Assembly: GCA_947167455.1 (NCBI GenBank)
Contig: CAMVIB010000001.1
Span: 51,836-115,835 of the forward strand
DNA length: 64,000 nt
Origin: an uncultured Prevotellaceae bacterium
GTDB taxonomy: Bacteria > Bacteroidota > Bacteroidia > Bacteroidales > Bacteroidaceae
Direction of reading: 5' to 3'
Shown here: piece by piece, positions 51,037-60,591 of the stretch
Layout of the letters: each line of letters starts with the position of its first letter
Numbering within the stretch: the stretch's first letter is position 1
The notes under the pieces: generated by a model
The model's input: the letters and a program-made list of their open reading frames with translations, nothing else
Databases searched by the model: none
Told to the model about the DNA's origin: nothing
Program-made: the position numbers and the translations under genes

Positions 51037-52242
51037 ATGGAAAAGAAAAAGAAAGTTGTCGTCGCCTTCTCGGGTGGCCTCGACACAAGCTACACAGTGA
51101 TGAAACTTGCGCAGGAAGGCTATGAAGTGCATGCTGCCTGCGCCAACACGGGCGGCTTCAGTGCCGAGCAGCTCAAGACCAACGAGGAGAATGCCTACCG
51201 CCTTGGTGCCACGAAGTATGTTACGCTCGACGTGACGCAGGAGTACTATGCCAAGTCGCTCAAATACATGATCTTTGGCAACGTGCTGCGCAACAACTGC
51301 TACCCCATCTCGGTGTCGAGCGAGCGCATCTTCCAAGCCATCGCCATCGCACGCTATGCCAAGGAAATCGGTGCCGATGCCATCGCCCACGGCTCCACGG
51401 GTGCCGGCAACGACCAGATCCGCTTCGACATGACCTTCCTCGTCATGGCTCCCGGCGTAGAGATTATCACCCTGACCCGCGACAAGAAACTCACGCGCAA
51501 GGAGGAGGTCGATTATCTCAACCAGCATGGCTTCACTGCTGACTTCGCCAAGCTCAAATACTCATACAACGTGGGCATCTGGGGCACCAGCATCTGCGGC
51601 GGCGAGCTGCTCGACGCCACACAGGGTCTGCCCGAAGAGGCCTACCTCAAGCACGTCACAGCGGCCGAACCTACGTCGCTGCTGAAGATAGAGTTCGAGA
51701 AAGGCGAGATAGTGGGCGTCAACGGCGAGCGCTTCGACGACCGCGTCCGTGCCATCCAGAAGATTGAGGAGATAGGTGCCTCCTATGCCATAGGCCGCGA
51801 TGCCAACGTGGGCGACACCATAGTGGGCATCAAGGGTCGTGTGGGCTTCGAGGCCGCCGCCCCCAAGCTCATCATCGAGGCCCATCGCCTCCTGGAGAAA
51901 TCGACGCTCTCGAAGTGGCAGCAGTATTGGAAGGATCAGCTGGGCAACTGGTATGGCATGTTCTTGCACGAGAGCCAGTACCTGGAGCCCGTCATGCCCG
52001 ACCTGGAGGCTTTCCTCACCTCGACGCAGCGCAACGTCACCGGCACGGCCATCCTGCGTCTGCGCCCCTACGGTTTCGAGACGGTGGGCATAGACAGCCC
52101 CAACGATCTCACGCGCAGCAAGCTCGGCGAGTACGGCGAGACGCAGACGGGCTGGACTGCCGATGAGGCCAAGGGCTTCATCAAAGTGCTCTCGACACCC
52201 CTGCGCGTATATTACGGCATTCACCCCGACGAGAAAAGATAA
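51037..52242 (+). CDS. argG: Argininosuccinate synthase
   Basis: A 401-residue cytoplasmic ligase joining citrulline and aspartate with ATP. The PP-loop AFSGGLDTSYTVMKLAQEG is at residues 8-26, and the substrate segment HGSTGAGNDQIRFD is near 120. Length is normal. It is separated from the PspC gene downstream by only 3 bp. Confidence 0.95.
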   Translation: MEKKKKVVVAFSGGLDTSYTVMKLAQEGYEVHAACANTGGFSAEQLKTNEENAYRLGATKYVTLDVTQEYYAKSLKYMIFGNVLRNNCYPISVSSERIFQAIAIARYAKEIGADAIAHGSTGAGNDQIRFDMTFLVMAPGVEIITLTRDKKLTRKEEVDYLNQHGFTADFAKLKYSYNVGIWGTSICGGELLDATQGLPEEAYLKHVTAAEPTSLLKIEFEKGEIVGVNGERFDDRVRAIQKIEEIGASYAIGRDANVGDTIVGIKGRVGFEAAAPKLIIEAHRLLEKSTLSKWQQYWKDQLGNWYGMFLHESQYLEPVMPDLEAFLTSTQRNVTGTAILRLRPYGFETVGIDSPNDLTRSKLGEYGETQTGWTADEAKGFIKVLSTPLRVYYGIHPDEKR

Positions 52243-52245
52243 GAC

Positions 52246-52449
52246 ATGGCACAGAAACGCTTCTACCTCTCCGTGACCGACAAGAAGATTGCCGGCGTGT
52301 GCGGCGGTCTTGCCGAGTATTTCGACATAGACCCCCTGCTCGTTCGCATAGCGTTCCTCATATTCACCTTCTGCATCGGAGGTGGCCTGATGGCTTATTT
52401 ACTGATATGGCTGCTTGCCTCAAAGCCCGATAACCAATATTTGCGATAG
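52246..52449 (+). CDS. PspC domain membrane protein
   Basis: A 67-residue protein. The PspC core KKIAGVCGGLAEYFDIDPLL is followed by one hydrophobic stretch (VRIAFLIFTFCIGGGLMAYL, then LIWLLA). In proteobacteria PspC senses envelope stress; the short Bacteroidetes form stands alone. It is packed between argG and argC with 2-3 bp gaps, so it is cotranscribed with arginine synthesis for reasons not evident. Confidence 0.9.
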   Translation: MAQKRFYLSVTDKKIAGVCGGLAEYFDIDPLLVRIAFLIFTFCIGGGLMAYLLIWLLASKPDNQYLR

Positions 52450-52451
52450 TC

Positions 52452-53426
52452 ATGGTAAAAGTAGGCATAATAGGTGGCGCAGGCTATACGGCGGGTGAAC
52501 TCACCCGCCTGCTGCTCCATCACCCCGAGGCCGAGATAGCCTTCATCAACAGCAGCAGCAATGCCGGCAACCCCGTCACCGACGTCCACGAGGGTCTGTT
52601 GGGCGAGACCGACCTGCACTTCACCGACAAGCTGCCCTTGCGTGGCGTGGACGTACTCTTCTTGTGCATGGGTCATGGCAAGAGCGCCGAGTTCCTGTCT
52701 GAGCATCCTGTGCTGGCATCGGTGCGCATCATCGACCTGGCTCAGGACTTCCGCCTCGCCGCTGCAGGCAACGACTATGTGTATGGGCTTCCCGAGCTCA
52801 ACCGCGATGCCATCTGCCACGCCCATCATGTGGCCAACCCCGGCTGCTTTGCCACGGCCATACAGCTCGGACTGCTGCCCCTGGCCGCCAACTGGCTGCT
52901 GCACACCGACGTGAGCGTGAACGCCATCACGGGCAGCACGGGAGCCGGCGTCAAACCCGGACCCACCACTCATTTCTCGTGGCGCATGGGCAACATGAGC
53001 ATCTACAAGCCTTTTCGCCACCAGCACATAGCCGAGATACGCCAGTCGCTGGCACAGCTGCAACCCGGGTTCGAGGCATCTGTGGATTTCATTCCATACC
53101 GTGGCGACTTCGCGCGCGGCATCTTCTGCACGGAGGTGGTGCGTGTTGATGCCTCCGTCAGCGAGGATGATGTGGTGAAAATGTACCGCCAGTTCTATGA
53201 GACAGCGGCTTTCACCCACTATGTAGATTGCGGATTGGACCTCAAGCAGGTGGTGAACACAAACAAGGCTCTCGTCCATGTGGAGAAGATCGATGACAAG
53301 CTGCTCGTCACCAGCGTCATCGACAACCTGCTCAAGGGTGCCAGCGGCCAGGCCGTGCAGAACATGAATCTCATGTTTGGTATCGACGAGCACGCCGGTC
53401 TCGACCTCAAGCCCAGCGCCTTCTGA
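52452..53426 (+). CDS. argC: N-acyl-gamma-glutamyl-phosphate reductase
   Basis: A 324-residue NADPH-dependent enzyme of arginine synthesis. Rossmann loop GIIGGAGYTAGELTRLLLHH is at 5-24 and the catalytic Cys is in NPGCFATAIQLGLLPLA. The latter half has the family segment TGSTGAGVKPGPTTHFSWRM. In this lineage the acyl group is probably succinyl (see argF'). argB and the deacylase gene are not in the window. Confidence 0.94.
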   Translation: MVKVGIIGGAGYTAGELTRLLLHHPEAEIAFINSSSNAGNPVTDVHEGLLGETDLHFTDKLPLRGVDVLFLCMGHGKSAEFLSEHPVLASVRIIDLAQDFRLAAAGNDYVYGLPELNRDAICHAHHVANPGCFATAIQLGLLPLAANWLLHTDVSVNAITGSTGAGVKPGPTTHFSWRMGNMSIYKPFRHQHIAEIRQSLAQLQPGFEASVDFIPYRGDFARGIFCTEVVRVDASVSEDDVVKMYRQFYETAAFTHYVDCGLDLKQVVNTNKALVHVEKIDDKLLVTSVIDNLLKGASGQAVQNMNLMFGIDEHAGLDLKPSAF

Positions 53427-53453
53427 CCACGACAGCATCGAACGACCGAGGTT

Positions 53454-54329
53454 ATGGCACGAAGATTCCTGCTTACGCTGATGTCCTGCGGTGTCGCCCT
53501 CTGCGGCATCGTGGCGCAGTCGCTCACCGTGTGCAGCTACAACATCCGCTACAAGAACCGCGAAGACAGCATCCGTGGCAATGGCTGGCAGCGCCGCTGC
53601 CAGAGCATCTGCCGTCAGATGCGTTGGGAGCATCCCGACATCTTCGGGACACAGGAGGTGTTGCATTCCCAGTTGCTCGACCTGGCGTCGGGGCTGCCCG
53701 ACTACCTGTGGGTCGGTGTGGGTCGCGACGACGGCCACGTGGCCGGCGAGTATGCCGCCATCTTCTATGACCCGCGACGCGTGGAGCTGCTCGATAGCGG
53801 CCACTTCTGGCTCAACGAGACCCCCGAACGCCCCGCCTTGGGATGGGATGCCGCCTGTGTGCGGATATGCACGTGGGGCTATTTCCGCGACCGCCTGTCG
53901 CAGCGCGACTTCTACTTCCTTAATCTGCACATGGACCATGTCGGCAAGCAGGCACGTGCGGAGTCGGCACGCCTCGTCATGCAGCGCATCAGCACCATGA
54001 CCGACGGCGGGCAGAAACCGGCCGTGCTGACAGGCGACTTCAACGTGCCTCAGACCGATACCCTCTACGCGCTCTTCACCGGTGGCGGCGTGCTAAAAGA
54101 CTGCTACACTGCCGCCGCCGAGCGCTTTGCCGAAAACGGGACATACAACAGTTTCAGTCCCGACGGCTACACCACAGAGCGCATCGACCATATCCTCGTC
54201 ACACCGCAGACGACGGTGGATGCCTATGCCGTGCTGACCGACAGCTACTGGAGCCCCGGCGACGGTGGCAAGATGCAGCGCCGTAACCTCTCCGACCATT
54301 ATCCTGTCTTCGCACGCATACGATTCTGA
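53454..54329 (+). CDS. Secreted endonuclease/exonuclease/phosphatase family protein
   Basis: A 291-residue protein with a signal peptide (RRFLLTLMSCGVALCGIVAQ) and the EEP fold. Motifs: CSYNIRYKNREDS (Asn), PDIFGTQEVLHSQLLDLASG (catalytic Glu), NLHMDHVGKQARAES, TGDFNVPQTDTLY (Asp/Asn) and ERIDHILV followed by NLSDHYPVFARI (catalytic Asp and His). The substrate may be nucleic acid, phospholipid or inositol phosphate. It is unrelated to arginine synthesis but sits 27 bp after argC and 32 bp before argD. Confidence 0.88.
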   Translation: MARRFLLTLMSCGVALCGIVAQSLTVCSYNIRYKNREDSIRGNGWQRRCQSICRQMRWEHPDIFGTQEVLHSQLLDLASGLPDYLWVGVGRDDGHVAGEYAAIFYDPRRVELLDSGHFWLNETPERPALGWDAACVRICTWGYFRDRLSQRDFYFLNLHMDHVGKQARAESARLVMQRISTMTDGGQKPAVLTGDFNVPQTDTLYALFTGGGVLKDCYTAAAERFAENGTYNSFSPDGYTTERIDHILVTPQTTVDAYAVLTDSYWSPGDGGKMQRRNLSDHYPVFARIRF

Positions 54330-54361
54330 ATGCCTTACAGGCACACAAAATACCAATACAA

Positions 54362-55498
54362 ATGACACTCTTTGACGTTTATCCACTATTCCCTATCAAC
54401 ATCGTCCGTGGTCGCGGCTGCCGCGTGTGGGACGACCAGGGCACAGAATATCTTGACCTCTATGGCGGCCACGCCGTCATCTCGATAGGTCACGCACATC
54501 CCCATTATGTCGAGGCCGTGAGCCGTCAGGTGGGGCAGCTGGGTTTCTACAGCAATTCTGTGGTCAACGCCCTGCAGCGTGAGCTGGCAGAGCGTCTCGG
54601 TCGCGCCTGCGGCTACGACGACTACAGCCTGTTCCTCATCAACAGCGGTGCCGAAGCCAACGAGAATGCGTTGAAGCTGGCCTCTTTCCACACCGGCCGC
54701 TCACGCGTGCTCTCGGCCAGGAAGGCGTTCCACGGCCGCACGAGCCTTGCCGTGGAGGCTACCGACAATCCCAAGATTATTGCCCCTATCAACGCCAACG
54801 GCCATGTCACCTACCTGCCGCTCAACGACCTTGCGGTGTGGGAGGCCGAGCTGGCGAAGGGCGATGTCGCCGCCGTCATCCTCGAGTGCATCCAGGGCGT
54901 GGGCGGCATCCAGCTTGCCACGCCGGAGTTTGCACAGGGCTTGGCCGAGGCATGTCGCCGCAACGGCACTGTCCTCATCTGCGACGAGATACAGTGTGGC
55001 TACGGCCGCAGCGGTAAGTTCTTTGCGCATCAGTGGCTCGGCATACGGCCCGACATCATCACCGTGGCCAAGGGCATCGCCAACGGCTTCCCCATGGGTG
55101 CCGTGCTCATCGGTCCCCAGTTTGAGGCTGTGTATGGCCGTCTGGGCACCACCTTCGGCGGCAACCACCTGGCCTGTGCCGCAGCGTTGGCCGTGCTTGA
55201 CGTCGTCGAGGACGAGGGTCTGGTGGAGAACGCACGCCTCGTGGGCGACCACCTGCTCAACGCGCTCCGCCAGATGGCTGCTGCCACGCCTCTCATCACC
55301 GACGTGCGCGGCCGTGGCCTTATGATAGGCATCGAACTCAGCCAACCCTACAAGGAGGTGCGTCAGCGGTTGCTCTTCGACGAGCATGTGTTCACCGGCT
55401 GCGCCGGCACAAACGTGCTGCGCCTGCTGCCGCCATTGTGCCTGAGCACTGCCGAGGCCGACGCGTTCCTCGACAAGTTCTGGCGGGTGCTGGCATAG
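54362..55498 (+). CDS. argD: Acetylornithine/succinylornithine aminotransferase
   Basis: A 378-residue class III PLP aminotransferase. Motifs: LDLYGGHAVISIGHAHPHYV, then NSGAEANENALKLAS, then ICDEIQCGYGRSGKFFAH and the PLP lysine in TVAKGIANGFPMGAVLI. It converts N-acylglutamate semialdehyde to N-acylornithine. Slightly short for the family but complete. Confidence 0.93.
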   Translation: MTLFDVYPLFPINIVRGRGCRVWDDQGTEYLDLYGGHAVISIGHAHPHYVEAVSRQVGQLGFYSNSVVNALQRELAERLGRACGYDDYSLFLINSGAEANENALKLASFHTGRSRVLSARKAFHGRTSLAVEATDNPKIIAPINANGHVTYLPLNDLAVWEAELAKGDVAAVILECIQGVGGIQLATPEFAQGLAEACRRNGTVLICDEIQCGYGRSGKFFAHQWLGIRPDIITVAKGIANGFPMGAVLIGPQFEAVYGRLGTTFGGNHLACAAALAVLDVVEDEGLVENARLVGDHLLNALRQMAAATPLITDVRGRGLMIGIELSQPYKEVRQRLLFDEHVFTGCAGTNVLRLLPPLCLSTAEADAFLDKFWRVLA

Positions 55499-55568
55499 CT
55501 CACTGCCGTAGGGTAGCAGACGCATGCGTCTCAACAAACAGATATATCAATAAATAGTAAAACACGAT

Positions 55569-56123
55569 ATGGACGAACAACTCAAACAGATTGGCGAGCG
55601 TCTGCGCGGTCTGCGCGATGCTCTCGACATCGACGCCCAGGAGGTTGCCGACCTCTGCGGCATCAGCCTCGACCACTACCTCGGCATGGAGAGCGGCGAG
55701 GGCGAGCTATCGGTGGGCAACCTCCAGAAGATAGCCAAGAAGTACGGCGTGGAGCTCGACGTGCTGCTCTTTGGCGAAGAGCCGCACATGAGCACGTATT
55801 TTCTCACACGCAAAGGCCAGGGCCTGCAGGTGGAGCGCCGCAAGGCGTACAAGTACGAGAGCCTGGCCAGCGGCTTCCGCGGCCGCAAGGCAGACCCCTT
55901 CATCGTCACCGTGGAGCCGAAGCCCGAGGATGCTCCCCGCGAGAGCAACTCGCATCCCGGGCAGGAATTCAACATGGTGATTGAAGGCACGCTGGAACTC
56001 ACCGTAGGGCAGAAGACCCTCGTGCTCGAAGAGGGCGACAGCATCTACTTCGACGCCACGCAGCCCCACGGCATGAGAGCCTTGGGCGGCAAGGACGTGC
56101 GCTTCTTCGCTATCATCTTCTGA
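55569..56123 (+). CDS. XRE-family regulator with C-terminal cupin domain
   Basis: A 184-residue protein. Residues 8-62 form a helix-turn-helix (LRGLRDALDIDAQEVADLCG, then ISLDHYLGMESGEGELSVGN). The C-terminus is a cupin (GQEFNMVIEGTLELTVGQKT, then DSIYFDATQPHGMRALGGKD). Such proteins sense a small ligand and control the adjacent gene, here the acyl-CoA synthetase 126 bp downstream. In Bacteroidales this pair is often adjacent, from memory. Confidence 0.88.
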   Translation: MDEQLKQIGERLRGLRDALDIDAQEVADLCGISLDHYLGMESGEGELSVGNLQKIAKKYGVELDVLLFGEEPHMSTYFLTRKGQGLQVERRKAYKYESLASGFRGRKADPFIVTVEPKPEDAPRESNSHPGQEFNMVIEGTLELTVGQKTLVLEEGDSIYFDATQPHGMRALGGKDVRFFAIIF

Positions 56124-56249
56124 CACACGCACGTGACACGCCGCCGCACCTGAGACACGCGTGGCGGCCCCACAACACAAATACACACACACAACACCGT
56201 CCCGCTCTCCACGTATTGGCGGGGGAGTCGGGCATGCAGCAAAATCATT

Positions 56250-57932
56250 ATGGTAGAACGATTTCTAAAGCAAACCCAATTTACATCCAACGAGGACTAT
56301 CGCCAGCACTTGGAGTTCATCATCCCCGAGCATTTCAACTTTGCCTACGATGTCATGGACGCATGGGCGGCAGAAGACCCTGAGCGCCTGGCGCTGCTGT
56401 GGACCAACGACGAGGGCGTGGAGCGCCGTGCCACCTTTGCCCGCCTCAAGGCCGAGAGCGACCAGGCGGCAGCCTACCTCCAGAGCCTTGGCATCGGCAA
56501 GGGCGACCCCGTGATGCTCATCCTCAAGCGGCGCTACGAGTGGTGGATAGCCATGCTGGCGCTGCACAAGCTCAGCGCGGTGGTGATTCCCGCCACGCAC
56601 ATGCTCACCAAGCACGACATTGTGTATCGCAACACGCGTGCAAGCGTCAAGGCCATTGTATGTGTCGATGACCCCTACGTCATGGGTCAGGTGGAGGCCG
56701 CCATGCCTGAGAGCCCCTCCGTGGAGGTGCTCGTCAAGGTGGGTGCCGACGGCGGCAGCGCCGCCACGGCCGCCACAGCCTCATGGCACGACTGGCATGC
56801 TGAGATAGACTCGGCCCCGGCCTTCGTGCGCCCGTCGCAGAAGAACGACAACGCCGACACCATGATTATGTACTTCACCAGCGGCACCAGCGGCGAGCCG
56901 AAGATGGTGGCTCACGACTTCCTCTACGCCATGGGTCACCTCACGACGGGCGTGTTCTGGCACAACCTGCACAAAGGGTCGCTCCACCTCACCGTGGCCG
57001 ACACGGGCTGGGGCAAGGCCGTGTGGGGCAAGTTCTACGGGCAATGGTTTGCCGGAGCCACGGTGTTTGTCTTCGACCACGAGAAGTTCGACGCCGACCG
57101 CATGTTGCGGCAGATGGAGAAGTACCGCGTCACCTCGTTCTGCGCACCGCCCACCATCTACCGCTTCATGATACGCGAAGACCTCTCGCGCTACGACCTC
57201 AGCGCGCTGGAGTACTGCACCACCGCCGGCGAGGCCCTCAACCCCGCCGTGTTCGACAAGTTCCGCGAGAAGACCGGCATAAGCATGATGGAGGGCTTCG
57301 GGCAGACAGAGACCACCATGACCCTGGGCACCTTCCCATGGATGAAGCCCAAGCCCGGCTCCATGGGCATGCCCAACGCTCAGTATGACGTGGACCTCAT
57401 CAAGGCCGACGGCACACGCTGCGAGGACGGTGAGAAGGGCGAGATCGTGATCCGTGCCGACGGCGGCCGCAAGCCCGTGGGTCTCTTCAAGGGCTACTAC
57501 CGCGACGAGGAGCTGACGCGCCAGGCCTGGCACGACGGCCTCTACCACACGGGCGACATGGCTTGGCGCGACGAGGACGGCTACTACTGGTTTGAGGGAC
57601 GCATCGACGATGTCATCAAGTCCAGCGGCTACCGCATAGGCCCCTTCGAGGTGGAGTCGGCGCTGATGACCCATCCCGCCGTGGTGGAGTGTGCCATCAC
57701 GGGCGTGCCCGACGACGTGCGCGGCATGGTGGTGAAGGCCACCGTGGTGCTGGGGCGCGAATGGAAGGACAAGGCTGGCGATGCCCTCGTCAAGGAGCTG
57801 CAGCAGCATGTCAAGCGCGAGACGGCACCATACAAATACCCGCGCATCATCGAGTTCGTCGATGAGTTGCCCAAGACCATCAGCGGCAAGATACGACGCG
57901 TGGAAATCCGAAACAAAGACAAGCAGAAATGA
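56250..57932 (+). CDS. AMP-binding acyl-CoA synthetase
   Basis: A 560-residue adenylate-forming ligase. Motifs: YFTSGTSGEPKMVAH (P-loop), GWGKAVWGKFYGQWFAGATV, GFGQTETTMTLG, HTGDMAWRDEDGYYWFEGRI (then DDVIKSSGYRIGP) and the catalytic Lys in LPKTISGKIRRVEIR. The pattern is of the acetyl/medium-chain (ACSM) group. It activates a fatty or aromatic acid; the exact one is unknown. Its stop overlaps the proC start by 4 bp, and the XRE-cupin gene precedes it. Confidence 0.9.
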   Translation: MVERFLKQTQFTSNEDYRQHLEFIIPEHFNFAYDVMDAWAAEDPERLALLWTNDEGVERRATFARLKAESDQAAAYLQSLGIGKGDPVMLILKRRYEWWIAMLALHKLSAVVIPATHMLTKHDIVYRNTRASVKAIVCVDDPYVMGQVEAAMPESPSVEVLVKVGADGGSAATAATASWHDWHAEIDSAPAFVRPSQKNDNADTMIMYFTSGTSGEPKMVAHDFLYAMGHLTTGVFWHNLHKGSLHLTVADTGWGKAVWGKFYGQWFAGATVFVFDHEKFDADRMLRQMEKYRVTSFCAPPTIYRFMIREDLSRYDLSALEYCTTAGEALNPAVFDKFREKTGISMMEGFGQTETTMTLGTFPWMKPKPGSMGMPNAQYDVDLIKADGTRCEDGEKGEIVIRADGGRKPVGLFKGYYRDEELTRQAWHDGLYHTGDMAWRDEDGYYWFEGRIDDVIKSSGYRIGPFEVESALMTHPAVVECAITGVPDDVRGMVVKATVVLGREWKDKAGDALVKELQQHVKRETAPYKYPRIIEFVDELPKTISGKIRRVEIRNKDKQK

Positions 57933-58699
57933 ACATTACCATCATCGGCGCCGGCAATATGGGCGGCGCCATAGCCGATGCCCTGCTCAGTGTGGGCGGG
58001 CATGACGTCACCGTCAGCAACCGCAGCGAGGGCAAGCTGTCACGCTTCGTTGCCGCAGGTGCAAGTGTCACTACCGACAACTGCGTTGCCGCACGCGACG
58101 CCGACATCATCATCCTTGCCGTGAAGCCGTGGCTCGTAGAGAGCGTCCTCGCCGAGCTGAAGTCCAACCTACGCCTGAGCGGCAAGACGATAGTCTCCGT
58201 GGCAGCAGCGACGGCTGGCGAACTGCTGTGCCGCTGGGCAGGCGAAGGACCGCAAATCCTCACGGCGATACCCAACACTGCCATCGCACACATGGCATCG
58301 ATGACGTTTCTCGTGCCTGTGCGCGCCGACGATGCCACCACGGCCGCCGTCAAAGCCATCTTCGACACCATGGGGCATACCATGCTCACCGACGAGGCTC
58401 ATTTGCCTGCCGCCACGGCACTGGCATCATGCGGCATAGCCTATGCCCTTAGATATGTGCGCGCTGCCACCGAGGGAGGCGTGCAGCTGGGATTCAGAGC
58501 CTGCGATGCACAGCACATCGTGGCACAGACACTGCGCGGCGCGGCAACATTGCTCGATGCCGACGGCGCACATGCCGAAACTGAAATCGACAAGGTCACG
58601 ACACCCGGAGGCCTCACCATCCGCGGCCTTAACGCCATGGAAGATGCTGGTTTTACGTCTGCTGTAATACGCGGATTACTGGCTTCTTTACCCAAATAA
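57929..58699 (+). CDS. proC: Pyrroline-5-carboxylate reductase
   Basis: A 256-residue enzyme, last step of proline synthesis. The Rossmann loop is ITIIGAGNMGGAIADALLSV at 3-22. The C-terminal signature (VTTPGGLTIRGLNAMEDAGF) is the family's TPGG(x)T(x)G block. It overlaps the synthetase by 4 bp, so the translation of both is coupled. Confidence 0.94.
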   Translation: MNITIIGAGNMGGAIADALLSVGGHDVTVSNRSEGKLSRFVAAGASVTTDNCVAARDADIIILAVKPWLVESVLAELKSNLRLSGKTIVSVAAATAGELLCRWAGEGPQILTAIPNTAIAHMASMTFLVPVRADDATTAAVKAIFDTMGHTMLTDEAHLPAATALASCGIAYALRYVRAATEGGVQLGFRACDAQHIVAQTLRGAATLLDADGAHAETEIDKVTTPGGLTIRGLNAMEDAGFTSAVIRGLLASLPK

Positions 58700-58744
58700 A
58701 CATCTTTTAACACTCGTCGTTGCATTCCTTAGCATAAAAAGTAG

Positions 58745-58752
58745 TACTTTTG
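58745..58752 (+). promoter_or_regulatory. -7 promoter box for the ROK-proB-proA run
   Basis: TACTTTTG, full match, 33 nt before the ROK ATG. A TTG lies 22 nt upstream, slightly far for a -33 box. Confidence 0.55.
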
Positions 58753-58784
58753 TAGCACAAATAAAATCTTTATACCAAATACCA

Positions 58785-59792
58785 ATGGACGAACTCGAAC
58801 TGCACAAAATGACTACACTCCGACCCTACGTTATTGGCTTAGGGCTACGCGAGAGCACTACTGTCTTCGGCATCGTGGATGCACTTGGCAACATTTTGGC
58901 TAAGGACTGTGTTCACACGACAGACTACCCAGACCCCACATCGTTTGTCTTCGACATCTGCGACCGTCTGCAGCCCATGGTGGAAAAAGTAGGCGGTTGG
59001 GGCAACATAAAGGCTATGGGTATCGGTGCCGCAAGCGGCAACAACATCACGCAACGCATAGAGAACGCTGCCAACCTTTCTTGGAAGGGTAACATATCGC
59101 TCGCCAGCATGTTCCAAGGCAGGCTCGGCATTGCCGTCTCGCTGGCCAACGACTGCACGGTGGCGGCCATGGGCGAGATGGCATACGGTGCAGCAAGAGG
59201 CCTTAAAGATTTTATCTGTGTGCTCGTCAACGGCGGCATGGGTGCAGGCATAGTGCTCAACGGGCTCATCTTCATGGGCCACAAAGGCCGTGTCGGCGAG
59301 GTGGGACACGTCACGCTATATCCCGACGGACGGCCATGCACTTGCGGTAAGGTGGGTTGTCTGGAGAGCTATGTCAGCCGCCGAGGCATCGTGCAGACCA
59401 CCCTCGAGATTATGCAGGCCACTGACACGCCGTCGCCATTGCGCGACATAGCCCCCAAGGCCCTTACCGTAGAGGACATCGCACGCTGCGCCGATGAGGG
59501 CGATCCCATAGCGCTGCAGGCACTGCACGAGACGGGCAATACTCTGGGACATGCCATGACGGCATGGGCGTCGCTGGTCAGCCCCGAGGCCTTCGTGCTC
59601 GTGGGAGAAGTAAACTCACTCTGCGGAAAGCACATGATAGAGTCGATTCTCGAAGGACTCAACGAGAACATGTTCGACGCTTTGAAGTGGAGCACAAAGG
59701 TCTATCTCTCAACGTTGCGCGGCGACGAAGCCAGCATACTCTACGCCTCGGCACTCGCTTGGCAGACAAAAGAATACGACATCCTCCTCTGA
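58785..59792 (+). CDS. ROK family protein (sugar kinase or regulator)
   Basis: A 335-residue protein. ATPase-fold motifs: IGLGLRESTTVFGIVDALGN near the N-terminus, GNNITQRIENAANLSWKGNI, NDCTVAAMGEMAYGAARGLK and NGGMGAGIVLNG. The zinc-binding ROK signature is intact (HVTLYPDGRPCTCGKVGCLE). No helix-turn-helix precedes it, which favours a glucokinase-type enzyme, but the usual 'D.GGT' phosphate loop is replaced by GLGLRES, so kinase activity is uncertain. It lies 9 bp before proB. Confidence 0.85.
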   Translation: MDELELHKMTTLRPYVIGLGLRESTTVFGIVDALGNILAKDCVHTTDYPDPTSFVFDICDRLQPMVEKVGGWGNIKAMGIGAASGNNITQRIENAANLSWKGNISLASMFQGRLGIAVSLANDCTVAAMGEMAYGAARGLKDFICVLVNGGMGAGIVLNGLIFMGHKGRVGEVGHVTLYPDGRPCTCGKVGCLESYVSRRGIVQTTLEIMQATDTPSPLRDIAPKALTVEDIARCADEGDPIALQALHETGNTLGHAMTAWASLVSPEAFVLVGEVNSLCGKHMIESILEGLNENMFDALKWSTKVYLSTLRGDEASILYASALAWQTKEYDILL

Positions 59793-59801
59793 CATCCAGC
59801 C

Positions 59802-60578
59802 ATGTTAATAGCTATCAAGATAGGCTCCAACGTGCTGACCCGGCGGGACGGCACGTTGGATTTTACGCGTATGTCGGCACTCGTCGATCAAATTGCCATC
59901 CTGCGCCAGCGCGGCATAGAGGTAATACTGATATCATCGGGAGCCGTGGCGAGCGGACGCAGCGAGATGCGCCTTCCTGCCGAAGAGGTGGACACGATGG
60001 ACAGCGTGGAACAGCGGCAGCTCTTCTCTGCCGTGGGTCAGGCAAAACTCATGGGACGCTATGTCGAGCTGTTCCGCGACCATAACATCCATGTCGGGCA
60101 AGTGCTCACGACAAAGGACAACTTCCTCGCCGACGAACCCCTGCAAAACCAGCACCAGTGCATGGCCGCCATGTTGGCACACGGCGTGCTGCCCATCGTT
60201 AACGAGAACGACACCGTGTGCATCACCGAGCTGATGTTCACCGACAACGATGAGCTCTCGGGACTCATTGCACGCCTCATGGGATGCCAGAAGCTCATCA
60301 TCCTGAGCAATATCGACGGCATATACACCGGCGACCCCGGCGACCCGTCCTCCGAGCTCATCACCACCATACGCCCCGGCGACGACCTGTCGGGCTGCAT
60401 AAAGGCCGAACACAGCGCCTTCGGGCGAGGCGGCATGTCGTCGAAATACACTACGGCATGCCGGGTGCAGGCTTCCGGCATTCCGGTGCTCATCGCCAAC
60501 GGCAAGCGCGACGACATACTCGTAAGGCTCATCGACGACCCTGCCGCCACGCCGCACACAGAGTTCATCACAGAATAA
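59802..60578 (+). CDS. proB: Glutamate 5-kinase
   Basis: A 258-residue amino-acid kinase that phosphorylates glutamate for proline synthesis and is usually inhibited by proline. Motifs: [10 protein letters not shown] (5-14), [32 protein letters not shown] and [20 protein letters not shown]. The usual C-terminal PUA domain is absent, giving the short form. It precedes proA by 13 bp. Confidence 0.94.
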   Translation: MLIAIKIGSNVLTRRDGTLDFTRMSALVDQIAILRQRGIEVILISSGAVASGRSEMRLPAEEVDTMDSVEQRQLFSAVGQAKLMGRYVELFRDHNIHVGQVLTTKDNFLADEPLQNQHQCMAAMLAHGVLPIVNENDTVCITELMFTDNDELSGLIARLMGCQKLIILSNIDGIYTGDPGDPSSELITTIRPGDDLSGCIKAEHSAFGRGGMSSKYTTACRVQASGIPVLIANGKRDDILVRLIDDPAATPHTEFITE

Positions 60579-60591
60579 CACGCCACACACC

